Shown: positions 44,524 through 57,400 of the stretch, in pieces | Numbering within the stretch: the first letter of the stretch is position 1 | Layout: each line of letters starts with the position of its first letter | Origin: Acanthaster planci | Taxonomy: Eukaryota > Echinodermata > Asteroidea > Valvatida > Acanthasteridae | Assembly (NCBI RefSeq): GCF_001949145.1 | Contig: NW_019091361.1 | Location: forward strand, 3,543,359-3,607,358 | Direction: 5' to 3' | Length of the DNA stretch: 64,000 bases | The notes under the pieces: generated by a model | Seen by the model: only the letters and a program-made list of their open reading frames with translations | Database searches by the model: none | Told to the model about the DNA's origin: nothing | Translations under genes and position numbers: made by a program

Positions 44524-47500
44524 AGTGAAGGAGTAATGAAGACTGAGAAAATGAAATTCATGCATGAAAATTAACTTTGAAATGGCTTTTGTGGATAGAG
44601 GTGTGCATGAACTGGTACTACAAAAAGAAATGGGGATGGGGGGAGTCTGGGACTTACATGTATAACTTTAACTCAAAATCAAAAGTCATCGCAGAAATTT
44701 TAAGACATTTCTGACATATTATGTTAAGCATCTTTCCATCACTTTCTATTTCAATGTCTTTATGTTTTTCCTCTGTGAGTTAAGAAAAAGCCTTTTTTTT
44801 TCTCTGGACGGCACATGCCGCAGTTTCCTCGCAATGCTGCCTGCCAACCAGGAACATTTCCCAAGAGCTTTGCGATTACCCCTCTTCACCAAAAGTCACG
44901 GTGTATCTCTATGTGACCAGACCAATAAGGCAATTGGCATGCTGCCTACAAGTAAACGTTGCCCCTAAAAACCCTATTGAGACACTGGGAGGGTGTAAAA
45001 GGCATGTTTGATCACAAGCAGCTTCTGATGCTAAGACAGGATTATCCCCTGACAAAAAGCTGTCAAAACAGCAGGGTTCTGGTCAACACCAACAACCATA
45101 GAGATTCGAATGGGGGGGGGGGAGACAGAACAGAAAACGAGGTCATATAGAGTCTTAGAGAGTAGTGAGGGCCAATGCTGGCTAGGCTAGCAACATGTAC
45201 AGGAACTAACTTGAATTTCTTTAATACCAGTACTCAAGCTTGCAGCAACTAAGCACACCTAAGTGTAAGACCAGAAAAAAATCTGCTTAGTGCAAACAGG
45301 GTGCAAACCAAAATGTCATTTGATGGATGAATACTGCCCTGTGATGTTTCCCATCAAATTTTTGCTAAGCATTATGTTCTGTTACAATGCTCAAGTAACT
45401 GGTTACTGGGGTCGACTGAATGGAGCTGTGCCAAGCATAGAATTTCCCCAAGCACAGAATTTTGATAGCAAAAGTTTACAAATCTGAGTGTCACACCGGG
45501 TTCATGTTCAGTATCAGGTACGTGAATTTGCTGGAAAGAATTTCCAAATTGATATGAGAATGGGAGGGGAGAAATCATTTGTTGGCATCAGGGTTCATGC
45601 AACCAGAGAAAAACTAATGAACCACAAAGAGGAAAAATAAGCGTCAGTGCTGTAAGCTTTTTGGGAGGATAGAAAGCGTTTGATGTTGTCAAGGTGGGGT
45701 CTTACAGGTTTTCTACGCAGTGCAAGGCAACCCCTTATCTTTACTGTTGACTAATGATTTTTTTTCAGCTTGCAGACAGAATATAAATGCCAGTTAGAAA
45801 TAAAAACCTCGTAAAAAACACCTGCTCACAAATATGATTTATCAGGACAAAACTGAACATACCACACAGTCAGAAATTTATTTAATATATTTTTTTTTCA
45901 AGGACAAGGGTTTAAAGGTTAAATCACCATCAAGACACACAGCCAGATCGGGGCCTGAACTTGGCCGAGTGACTTTAGGAGATGTCAAAAATATGCTGGT
46001 AGCTGTCAGAGAAATGTGTGATTTACGTGCAGGAAGTGAGGCACATGGAGAGGTACATGCACAGCTTGTGAAATCAGCCCATCACTCCCCGGAGTGTCTG
46101 GCATTAAATTTCATTGAGAACAGGAATTGGAAAGGCCGTGAGGAGTGCAGGAACTGGCAACATGCACATTGTACGCAAATGGGAAGAGACTTGAGGATTG
46201 GCAAAGCACATAAACTGGCAGACAAGAGAGGAACCAAGAGATTTAGGTGGAGACAAACAGCCAAACAGACAGACTGATACAGGCCAACCAATCCTCCAGC
46301 CAGGGGACCATCAGATCGAAGCAGCATCGGGGAAAAGATGAAGTGTGATGGGGGCAAGAATGGAGAAATGTCCAAAGCAACAGTTTACTTCACATTTACA
46401 AAGTCAGATGAATTCCTTAACTGAGTTAAATCACTAGATTCAACTAACACTTGACTAAAACTTGACCACAGATGCACAACAGAGCACAGTGCTAGGAGTG
46501 GCACTCAAATAAATTGTTCAGAACACATTCATGCATGTATTGTAGAAAAAAGATTTCCCCATTCTGCGTGTTCTTCTTTTGATCCATGGCAACACAAATT
46601 CAAGAGATGCATGAATGTACATTTATTAGAGATGACCATGAGTTTAAAAAGCTCTTGAAAACCATCTGAAAAACCAGTGAGATTAAACTGAAGTTGAGTT
46701 TGCCTATTTGCAGTAAGATCTTCCTGCCTTAGAAGAAATGTAACAAATTGAAACCGCAGGGCCAAACTCATTACCCGAAGAAAACTCACCACCCTGAGGT
46801 TTTCAGACAGTGCAAACACTCAAGAAAAACTGGCAAACAGAGGGTCCCACACAACACATTTTGTGATGTAATGTTTATTTTCTCTGGGGAGGACAGGCTT
46901 GTTAGTCCTTCACTAAGCCTTTCCCAGACTTCGGCTCAAACTTGCACTTGTGCTTGAGGTTAATCTAAGTATCGGTTTTCTGTCTTGGTGTGCCACAAAC
47001 ACCATTTGGAGGTATTAAATACCCCACCTCCAGGGGGATTGGACTTTATGAGCAGTATCCTCCGATAGAGCAACGACAAAATGGCCTTTTTAAACACCCA
47101 GTTAATACATCTTTCAGGGCATGGCATTGGAGACTAGAAGTCTCCCCTGGGCTTGGTTAAGAAGTTTATTGTATTCATATGAGGGTGTACAGAGTGTCAT
47201 CTATTTAATATTGAAAATATGGCGAACAAAATCCACTAACGACGGTTTTCATGTACTTATATCTGACCAGACATAGCGTGTGATGTTGGGGTGATTTTTA
47301 CGGTTCAGTTCCATCACTACGTCTTTTCAGAGGGGGGTTTAGCTCAGCAGGATTCACATTCAAGCCATGCACCCTCTAAAATAGTCTACAGAATTTTGTG
47401 TAGCCCCATCCCATGCCAGAATTCAGTGTAATACCGGTGGATGGCTGGATGGTTGGACGTATTTAAAGCTCCAGTGAATTATGTAGAATTATGTTTGAGA

Positions 47501-48835
47501 ATTGAAGTTGTGGGAAGATTATAATTTCAGAGAAGGCGTACACCTGTTCAAAAAAAGTCAATTTCTGGAAATTTCATCAAGTGTATCACATTTCATTCAG
47601 AAGAAAAAGGAGTAAAGCAAACAATTTTCACACTCTGGAAAAAATATATACAATTTTTTTTGATCAACTGTAACATCCTGATTTTCAACAAAAACGGAAT
47701 GAAATTCCTTCTTTTTTACAGAAATTGTATAACTTACTATTGAAACAGTCACTGTTCGGTAAACAGACAAATCATGATGGCTTCAGTTCCAACTGATCAA
47801 GTTGGAGGAGTAAATATTTGTCACCATGGCAGATCAAAAAGGTGACTAATTCTGGACCCGCCTGTCAAAATATTAATATGACACCAATGGGGCCTCCCCT
47901 AGAGCACTTACTTAATCTGTCATCAGTGTTTCTCAAGCATGTTTGACATTAGTCTTGGTTTGGGTTAAAGAAAATAAACTGCCGAATGTCTGTGCTAACA
48001 TTACACACAGGCTGGGCCACACAGTACATTCTCTTCTCTAAGGCTCACAGAGGCGTTCATGACTGATGTTGAGAGAAAGGTGAGATCACATGGAGGATCA
48101 TATTCTTCAGTTTTGACCACCTCGGGATCTCTGAGTGCAACCTGATCTCCCCTTGAAATATTTAACATACTTGGGAGAAGTCGGCAAGCCACCACGTGAT
48201 GACAGAATATGCCTGGGTTCAAAATTTCTGGTGGAGAATTTCATTCATCAGGATTACAAATTTAACTTTTCTGAGGTATAAAGGCACTTTCATTTTAATA
48301 AACCTGTGACCTAGTTTGAGTGACCTTGTGTGATGAAAGGGCAGCATTTTAAAGATTATCACACTAGCTAGGAAGACCTTCGAAAAAAAAGGAGCCACAA
48401 AAACTGTGGCTAATCATCGCATAAGAACTTTCTTGAAAATGTGGCCCCTTGTGATGAAGTCGTATTTCCAGACCTACTTTGTTTATTAAAAAAATTCTAC
48501 CCCACCTTCAAAATCATTAGTGACACTTCTTGAGGATGCATGTACATGTATCAGAACTTTCAAAGTGAGAAAAAAAAAGAAAACAGAAGAAGTGTTTTTC
48601 TCCAAAAGTTTCTCTCCACAGAAAAAGGGGTCACTCGGTTTGTAGTGCCTTTACCGACATTTTTGTAGTTTTTACCAATTTTTATCCCCTTTTCAAATGG
48701 AAAGAATTCGTTTTATTCTGGCAGTTTTAATGTTATGTACATGTAATGTGTAAATGATCATTGTCAAGAAGGTCACAAACATTCAGATTAGTGTTGCTAT
48801 AACAAACGGAGTCAGGACAGACTGAACGGACTCAC

Positions 48836-49078
48836 CTCGCAGCGTCCCAGGATGCACATGTCTCTGGAGTCGGCCGAGCACATGGTGCCATCCAGCACCT
48901 TGGGTGACAGGACCTTGGTCATGTCCGTTCCCTGGGCCCGGCAGGTAAGCGTGCACTGCTGGTCTGGTGGGAGGCCCTCCACCGGGATCCAGTGATACAT
49001 CTTCCCATCGGTGTGGCTCTCATTGTTGGAGAGGGCACACTGCTGTGCCCTGAAGTCTGGGGTACCAGGAGGACAGTC
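48836..49078 (-). CDS. ADAMTSL1/3-like: ADAMTSL-like gene, exon encoding the cysteine-rich module
   Basis: This exon has 243 nt, 81 codons, phase 0 at both ends. A strong pyrimidine-rich acceptor (CTCTCTCCCCCATACCAG) precedes GAC and donor GTGAGT follows GAG. It begins DCPPGTPDFRAQQCA, the conserved start of the ADAMTS/ADAMTSL cysteine-rich module, and continues with HWIPVEG, CTLTCRAQG, SPKVLDGTMC and DMCILGRCE. The VLDGT.C and CI.GRC elements match ADAMTSL1/3 and papilin relatives. Cysteine spacing is intact. It is separated from the previous exon by only 604 bases, and that intron contains a long inverted repeat (49127-49213). It joins in frame to the 40.9-kb exon, giving GRCEPVGCDHQL. Confidence 0.93.
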
Positions 49079-49126
49079 CTGGTATGGGGGAGAGAGAACA
49101 AAGGGAGTTGAAAGATAATCACTAGT

Positions 49127-49213
49127 GACGATTTTAAGTATTTCTCTCGTTTTCCTCAGACTAACATTAGTGAGTTAGTCTGAAGAAAATGAGAGCAAAA
49201 CTTAAAATCATCG
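49127..49213. repeat. Inverted repeat with about 40-base arms in the 604-bp ADAMTSL intron
   Basis: Left arm from GACGATTTTAAG to CTCAGACTAAC, right arm from GTTAGTCTGAAG to CTTAAAATCATCG, with a spacer of about 8 bases (ATTAGTGA). The arms differ at a handful of positions. Confidence 0.8.
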
Positions 49214-49682
49214 CCACCTATCAACAGGGTCTACAGTTTTCTGGTTTTTGAAAAAATGCCAATTTTTTGCATTGTAGTATATTCTGAATCACTGGTGGAT
49301 CTACAAGTATCATGTGCCACAGGCCCTCAAATGGAGTTAACACCCTCCCCCCAAAAAATTGCTTGCACCCCCAACACCAAATTAAGGGTTATGAAACTGC
49401 CCTTCCACTGAATTCAACTTCAAGCATAAGGCATGTGAAAACAGAACACACATACTGTACTTGCTCCAACTGTAGTTGTGGGGACTAAACACGGCTGCGG
49501 GGACCAATTTTTTATCCCTGCAACTTGGTCCTGACTTTTCTACTGTCCCCTCACTTTGTAGAAGGTCTACCCCAGCTCTCCTTCCAACATCATCCATGTA
49601 TTACATGCAAATGAAAATGGCTGGTAACAATTTGTCTGTTGTGTACAAACTCCTTGGGGGTTTGGGAATGCTCTGCACTTAC

Positions 49683-49835
49683 TGTGATTTTGCAGGTTCT
49701 GTATCTCTTTTCTGGTCCCTGGCAAGCTCCTTGTAGGCATCTGCGTTTCTGCAGTGATACTCCCCAGTCACACTGTCTGGAGCAGTTGGTCCACTCCTCC
49801 CAGTTTGACCACAGTGGTGACACTGCACTGGCAAC
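49683..49835 (-). CDS. ADAMTSL1/3-like: ADAMTSL-like gene, exon encoding thrombospondin type-1 repeat 1
   Basis: First recognisable exon of a secreted extracellular-matrix glycoprotein of the ADAMTS-like (punctin) family. It has 153 nt, 51 codons, phase 0 at both ends, with acceptor TTTTGCAG and donor GTAAGT on the minus strand. The translation starts VASAVSPLWSNWEEWTNCSR and has the TSP1 signature: tryptophan ladder W..W..W, a CS..C core, then RRC and RYRTC. In ADAMTSL1/3 the first TSP1 repeat likewise leads straight into a cysteine-rich module beginning DCPP, as the next exon here does. The usual CS.(S/T)CG is CSRQCDWG, so the O-fucose acceptor is absent while the tryptophan motif is kept. 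The signal-peptide exon should lie upstream, above 49835; I could not identify it. No metalloprotease HExxH exon was seen upstream, which favours ADAMTSL over ADAMTS. Confidence 0.9.
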
Positions 49836-50591
49836 CTGCAAAATGATTAGGGGGGGGGAAGGGAATCTTACTGGAACACTTTGATGGACTGTAACTGAGC
49901 CATTCTACACTACTGCAAGTGAGCAGGGCACCATTTCCTGAGGGGAGGGGGAGGCAGCCAATGAGGTTGTACTGTGGCGCAGTGGAGAGAGTCAGTGTCA
50001 GGTTGGACGACACAACACCCTCAGAAGCTAACTGTCCATAGAAGTGAGACAAGAGGCCAACAGCTTGGAACACTGACAACTTGATCCGTATCATTTCAGG
50101 TCTCCAAAGGACTCAACAAGACTGAGTGAGCAACTAAAAGTGAGTGAGTGATGGAGTAACAACATATAAGTGAGTGAGTAATGGAGTAACATCTGACACA
50201 GTTGCATGTACAGTATATGCAACATTATCTCAAATAAGGCTTTGTGTGTCACTCTCCAAGCAGAAAAACATGTGAAGTTTATTTTACAATGTGTGTTCAG
50301 CTGTTTGTGCCATTCCATTAGCTTCTCTATACATGCACATGGTTGGCATTTCAGTAAAAATTCATAATACCGGCAGCCTTTGGAGTGGAAATTCATGATG
50401 TGCCTACAGTTTTGCTTTGATGTATGAACAGACAACACATACATGCTGGTAATTCATCCTTTTCAATCCCACTGAGCAAATTGTAATAAATTCAAACAGA
50501 TTCAGGTAAAACAAACAATTCAACTGCTTTATAACTACAGTAGCAATGTACATGTAGCTGAGCCAGGCATATTGCTAGACAGTATCATGTG

Positions 50592-50594
<3 letters not shown>

Positions 50595-50622
<28 letters not shown>
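50595..50622. repeat. (AT)14 microsatellite
   Basis: Uninterrupted AT dinucleotides. Confidence 0.9.
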
Positions 50623-50625
<3 letters not shown>

Positions 50626-53600
50626 AAAGCACTGTTCTTGGTTTCGAGTCAAATTACATGTAGATTAACAACTTCACTGACTTATTAACACAAATATCCT
50701 TGACACCGGTGACGTGAGCAGTCCTGGATCCTTCAGAGTTGTTGAAAATCTTCCATTCGACAACCAATGTATCTTCTGTAATTTTCAAAGGGCATGATCA
50801 CGTTCCATGTAAAGCAACCCTAAATCGGGTGTAGCTTTCTCCACCTTGAAAACTTCTCCAAAACATCAAGCGTTTTGAAAGATCTGGCAGGGTTGGGTTT
50901 ATGAATTTTGAATAAAAATGAGTGATGAAGACTAGACATCCAAACCCAAGCCCCAAATGGTCAACTCCTCCCCCTAAAAAAAAAGGCAGTCCCCCCCCAA
51001 AAATGGGAAAATTCTCACCCAACAAGTACACATCACTTAGATTTTTGGCTGGTTTAAATGACTTTACACCATGTAAACCCAGTTTTTACCATTACAATTT
51101 ATTTGAGAAATGGAAACAAACAGTTGTATCCTCCATTTAGTGACACACACCACCATCACTTTCCCAGGATGAGTGGCGGACATCTCACCCTTTAGGAAAA
51201 ACTTGTGCACGTATGCCTTATACAGATTCTGCCCAGTAGGTCTACTGACAGAACAAACATTTCCTCTGACAAATTTGGGAGACTGCCAACCCAGGATCGA
51301 ATTATAGACACTCTAAATATTCAAAAGACTGTTGGTAGAAGGCCATTAATTCAGGCGGCCAAAGATTAACATCCCGCTTCAGTAGATAATCTCTCTCTAA
51401 TAACTAAAATCTAATTTAATACGATTGATTTCCTCCTGTTCATTAACAGCAGCTAGTGGAATCTTTTAAACTATTAGAATTTAAAATATGAATTAGGCAT
51501 TTCCAAATGCTAATCTCTTAAAGAAGTGCATTACAGGCATTGGCTGTGCTCTTTTTCAGAAGCCACACACAACTTGTAAGCATGATCACATGCTAGTACC
51601 GTAGATCAATCTGGTAGAAAAGATTGGTCCATGTCAACTAGTGACTTCCATGTGTAGATGCAACAAATATCATTAACCTCGTTTAGGAGACATTCACCAC
51701 CAATTAACTAACCTATATAAACTTCATTCAAGACAAAACATACATATCGGTATCTCCGTCAATATTTGAAGAGGCCGACTGACAGTACTAAAGGAGTCAA
51801 AATTGTTCTTCAAATTTAGATAATAAAGCTGTTTCGGACATTGGTAAATGTCTACAAATGATCCTGTGACCTGCAGTAATAGTGGAAGATGTAGGCATTT
51901 GAAATGATCTGTCCAAACATCTAGATTGTAAACTTACAACCAATTTCTCACCAACCAACTCACAAAATTTACAGTGCATGTAAATTGATGCAATGCGCCA
52001 CATAAGTACCAGTACGTGTAAAATAAATACATGTACCTGGTAACTTGCTCCTGCATTGCTTCTGCTCACAAAAGTCTGTTTTAGTAAAGAGAAAATTTCA
52101 AATTAAAAAAAAAAGGGAATGGCTGAAAGAATTGTGGGCTTGGAAACTCAAAGACAACTTGCAGCTACATGTACATGTATGAAACTGAATTAAGATTCTT
52201 CATAACCTGGCAGTACAAGTGTGTCAGTCCTTATTACCCGAGTTGTAAATGCCTGGCTTGTCCAGCAGAAAATGGAAGTGATATCTTTTTTCTGTGTTCC
52301 CTAAACTCAATTGACTTCATTATGCCTCGTGAGGGGAAACCATGGAGGCAAACGCCCCTCCATCTTCAGAGCTCATTTTTTAAAATTCTCATAAATAGCA
52401 TGCCTGATTTTTTCCTAAATAAAAAGTTAAATGTACTCCTGCATTCTTTAATATATATCTCCTCCTAAACTGTAATTCCCACTTTCAAACTTAAAGGGCT
52501 GTTGTGTTCCTGTATAGTCTAAGCTTTCTCATCAACAAGCCAAGTGCCAACACTGATACTGATGTTTACTCAATTTATTAATGCAGCTATGCCACTAAAC
52601 TGTTTCAGTCATTCACCAGAATTGATGGAAGTTTTCATGGTGTGCTCAAGAATTCACTTGTGAACTTTTTTTGGGGGGGGTGGGAGGAGAGCCAAATGAC
52701 CATTATCACAGACATTAATCCAAATGTGGCCTGGTGTGCAGATAGATGGTGCTTTCAGTTGTGAACACAGACAGCAAGGCCAGTTCCTGGAGTGTCATTA
52801 GTGTTTATCTAATCAGGCATCAACACCGTCTGGAATGGGAAAACCTTGTTCAATGCCCATGATAACCATTTTGCCTTGGTGATCAGAAAGCTTTTGGCAT
52901 GCCCACGGGCGAAAGAAATCAGGATGGCAATAATCCAAGGCAGCAGGAAGATAGGGTCTGGGTGGCACTGGCTCGTTAAGATGGGTAATTCTTTCAGGGA
53001 ACTGGTCTAGTGTACATGTATTTCTGGATCAAGGATAGTCTCCAATAGTCTGCTTCCAAGCAAACCTGACAAACCCAAATTTCGCTTTAGACTGGAGATT
53101 AATCATGTAGATTAATGCTGGATTTAAAACTAAGAATTTATTGACCTTGAGCAATTCATTCTGCAGGAAGGATTTTCCATGTAAGCATCAACCCTCTATG
53201 TAACTAAAAAGCATGCCAAGAGCATGCTTTGCTATTCAGAGAATACAAGTATATGTACATCACAAATGTATTCAATATCACAACATCAAGTGATCACCAT
53301 TCCAGAGATGTAGGGTTGTGGGTACACCATGGAATCAATCTCTTTTGGAAGAGGTGTGATTCTTGGAAGAACTGGTGAGTGTTAACTCATTCTGAGCCAA
53401 TTGCAAAATCCATCACACTTCAATCACGACAAAAGCACAAGGTATCCAGTCTTAAGTCAAATCATATTAAGCTACCAACCTGTGACAATGATGGAGTTCC
53501 TTTATTGTTAATCACACCCCTGTTGCCTCAAACCTTGTTGTCTGGTTCATGAAGTGGCTTATGTGTCGTGATACGCTACTGATTCAAAACACAGCTTTGT

Positions 53601-53825
53601 CAAGAGTGTTAGAGGGGATGTGCATTATTCAGAACCTCATTGCTTTAGAGCTGTTTCATGGGGTCTATCTCTTCGGCACCATTTCCCTTGTATTTTAACG
53701 ATGCAGTGATGCAGAAAGACACTCCTTGAAGCTGAAAAACACTGCTTTCTCCTTTGTGACCCTAAAGTGGCATTACTTCATCAGTCTCTGAGAGGGTTAG
53801 CCCTAGTAAAATCACTGGATCAGGA

Positions 53826-53893
53826 GCAACAGGTTACACCTCCCTGATACTCTCATAATGCAACAGGTTACACCTCCCTGGTACTCTCATAAT
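53826..53893. repeat. 34-bp tandem duplication
   Basis: GCAACAGGTTACACCTCCCT followed by G(A/G)TACTCTCATAAT is present twice in a row with one mismatch. Confidence 0.9.
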
Positions 53894-54265
53894 GCAATAT
53901 CTAAATGCTATGGTTAGGGCAATGTACATTGCACACAGCCAGTCTGTATAATGTTTTGAGTTCCCTGGTGTTAACGAAGTGCTGGGGTGGCTTGCTGATG
54001 CGTGCAAGTTCAAGCCCAAACTGGTTGTTCAGTGGTTTTGCAATTTTTTTTTTTTTCATTTTTGTTAAAAATCAAATCCAATGTTTACTTTCCATATATA
54101 TTTTTTCTTTTTATTTGGTAGATTCATACCCATGGAGGATGTTTATTTATGGAAATAAAGTCTGAGATCCATTCTTCAAAGAATGGTCTGGTTCCTGGTC
54201 TTAATGTGGCAGATACAAGTACAGTGTAGGTGGAACAGAAGAACACAGCAACCAATCAAAAGTAT

Positions 54266-54407
54266 NNNNNNNNNNNNNNNNNNNNNNNNNNNNNNNNNNN
54301 NNNNNNNNNNNNNNNNNNNNNNNNNNNNNNNNNNNNNNNNNNNNNNNNNNNNNNNNNNNNNNNNNNNNNNNNNNNNNNNNNNNNNNNNNNNNNNNNNNNN
54401 NNNNNNN
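54266..54407. other. Assembly gap (run of N, 142 bases)
   Basis: Unknown bases in a gene-free stretch upstream of the first recognised ADAMTSL exon. Confidence 1.
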
Positions 54408-57400
54408 TGACCAACACAAAGCAGGAGGGGTTCTCTCCGTCTCATACCTTGTTACATATGATCAAAAGTCCACAGAAAATACTACCCAGCAAATTTACGT
54501 ATGAAACAAAACTCAGCAGCATCAGAAAACCAGCAGCAATACAGTATATTAATAACAGTTATAAATATATCAAAGCATTTACATGCATACACGGCACACA
54601 GTATCTCACAAATCAGTACTTAAAATTGTACCAATATTGTTATCCCTGCAAACTGGGCCCACAACATCCTCTACGCAACATCTGAACATTCCTGAATCCA
54701 TTTCAGCTCCCTGGGCCAGTTGGGAGTATACTGGCCCAGCTGGATGCTTTATCAGGCGAAAAGGGCTATTGCAGGTATGATTAATAATCATATTTGTCTT
54801 CAGAGGTACCCATTTACTGCTTGGTGGAGGCATGTATGCACTTTGTTTCAGGAACATTTTTTTCCATGCATAGACAAACTTATGCAGTCAATCAACGGCC
54901 CTATCAAAGTAACCCTGCAGAGTTGGGGTGGTAGAAACATAGCAGGGATGGCTATAAGAACCTGCCAATCATGCTTTTTGACATCAGGCCCAAAGCACTT
55001 TCAGAACAGAGGCATGAACAAATCAGGCAGAAATTATACAGCACAGGGAGGAATGCAGATGTGTGTTATCAGCCATGCAGTTAGGTCCCACCTACTAGGT
55101 ATGTCTATAATGTGAATGCATTGTTCTGACAGCAAAGTGGACTAACAGTGACACTACACAATGTATTGCATATACCCTTCCATGATATCCTACAAAATGG
55201 CCCCCCTCTTAACAGAATAGCAAGAAACACATTCCAGCACTGGACAGGTCCCCAGCAATTCAGCTAAGTCCTCTTTTCAACTGGTCCTTCAACAGCACTT
55301 TCAGCTAAGTGAACTCTTGTTTGTGTGGTAGTCTTCTCCGTTGTGCCTCCATCATTTAAGAAGACGACAGTGTGCAACTAAAAGAGAACTATCTATGGCA
55401 TCTCATTGGTTGGACTACAGAGCAAGGACCAGATGGTTGGACCTGGACTGGGCTGAAGTGAGTCCTGAGGGGCAAAATGGGGAGGGGGGGGAATCACAGT
55501 GGGGTTACAACTGGGACATAATGGTCCAATTTCAAACACATCCCATGCACGGGGGGGCCAAGCACAGTCTGCATTGAGTATGCATTTGAATGCCTACAGC
55601 TCTTTTTGTAAAATTCTGCTTCAGTTACTGGTAGTAATATTGTCTTCCAGATACTGGGTACACTTTAAATCCAAATGGTACCATAGAGTGTTTTACTAGA
55701 GGTGAACATCTTACCAAAACATTGTGAAGTGCTCACTGATATTATAAGCACTAAATGTCCCTTTGCAATGTACACTAGACACAACATACTTTCACTGGCT
55801 GATGGAGTTGTACAAACTTAAATTTTTAGGCATGTAAAATTTAATTTGAGAGAGGTTGCTAAGCCTTTAAGTTGTATCGTAAACCATACTTTTAGAAACT
55901 CTACATTTGGAAATTTACCTCAAGATCTGGAACTTGTGAAGGAATTTACTTAAGAAATGCTATTCACTAAAAGATTGCTGATGAAATATGTATCATAAAT
56001 TAAAACAAAACATGGTTCAGTATGAAATCTCAAGTAATGACGCAAGAACTGTAGCCATCTGTTAGTTAGCTTGGAGCAATCACCAAGACTCTCCCTTTTC
56101 TAAAACAAATGCAACCAATGAAATGTTCTAATTTCTGTCCATCAATTGATTTCCACTCGTCCCCACTAGCATCAGATCACAGTTACTTCAACACACAATC
56201 AAGTTTACCCTGCTCGACATTTTTCTAGCATCCTGAATTAAAACCTCTGAAAAGGATCACCACAATGTAAGTTACCGTATTTTCTGTTCTAAACTACCTC
56301 ATCATATGACCTTCTTTAGGCCATATAGGGATGCACATTCATCATCCATATGAATACTCAAATTGGAAGCCAATAAATGCTCAATTAAAACAAACGTGGA
56401 TGATGGTAATGTTTACTGAGCTGAAAAAAAAAGGTTGCCCGAACCCCTTTCATGACACATGGACACCATGATGATACAGGGCGCACACATACTCAGACTC
56501 ACAAGTTGCAGTCACTGATCCAGGAGATTGTTCATTAATTCCATACCAGTAGCTTCATCAGTGACACCCTGCTAAAGTTCAACACCTGTTGTAGTAAAGA
56601 CAGGCTTGGACAGTCCAATTAGATTCCCTCCCCCGCTCAAGGACCTTTCTTAGTTGGAGCATGTGTTCCTAGCTCTATTGTTGGACAGATTGGTGAAACC
56701 TATCAGATTCCGTCAAATTCTTGGAACCGTTTGTTTGCGTGCGTACAGCTGAAGAGCATGCAAGGCTACAGAATGCCTTGAACTACGGGTACAAGTAGCG
56801 ACTAAAATTCTCCTCGTGAATCTGGCAGCTAGGCCTATTTATTTTGAATAACTGATCAACAATTCATCAATCAAATACATGGAGGTGAGTGACATGTAGT
56901 TACATGCACACTAGTGGACATGGTCCTGATCAGGTTGCGACAAACCTGGGGTTTCAAGTTTTGAACTTTTGCACTGTTTCTGCATTTAGATTTTTGTTTT
57001 CATATTCTGAAAGCACGTGAGGAAATGGCAAATGAAAGCACGGCCGTGTACCTGCCTGAAGTACGTGTATCAATTATGATCAATGAAGTTTGTCCTGTTC
57101 TGTGCCTTGCACAAACCTGTTTTTGACTTGTTCAGCTGTCAATGATAAAACTGATTGCAAAGGTCATTAAGGGGTGCTTTAACTTAGGGTCTGCATTATA
57201 TATTTTGCTGGGATGCCTGAGTAAAAAGGGCTTGTATATAAGAATTTTCTTAGCATTGGGCTTCGGGAAAAATGACAGGGTACATCAAGCAATCCAGCTT
57301 TGCAAACTTCCTCAATCTCTCCCAGTTCCCAGTATTTCAGAGAGGGTTCTTATGATCATTGCCTTGTGCACATGATGTATGTCACAATGCATACCACACT

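Larger units (their letters stand above)
41999..48835. other. ADAMTSL intron, no recognised gene
   Basis: Intron between the two cysteine-rich-module exons (41051-48835, 7785 bases). It holds the MITE-like element at 41848, the repeat at 43838, a GT microsatellite and the second hairpin at 44469. The 147-codon open frame near 45834 is not convincing. Confidence 0.55.

Noticed and set aside
45834-46277. 147-codon open frame on the plus strand
   Set aside because: No recognisable domain, signal peptide or splice context. Composition resembles the surrounding non-coding DNA.
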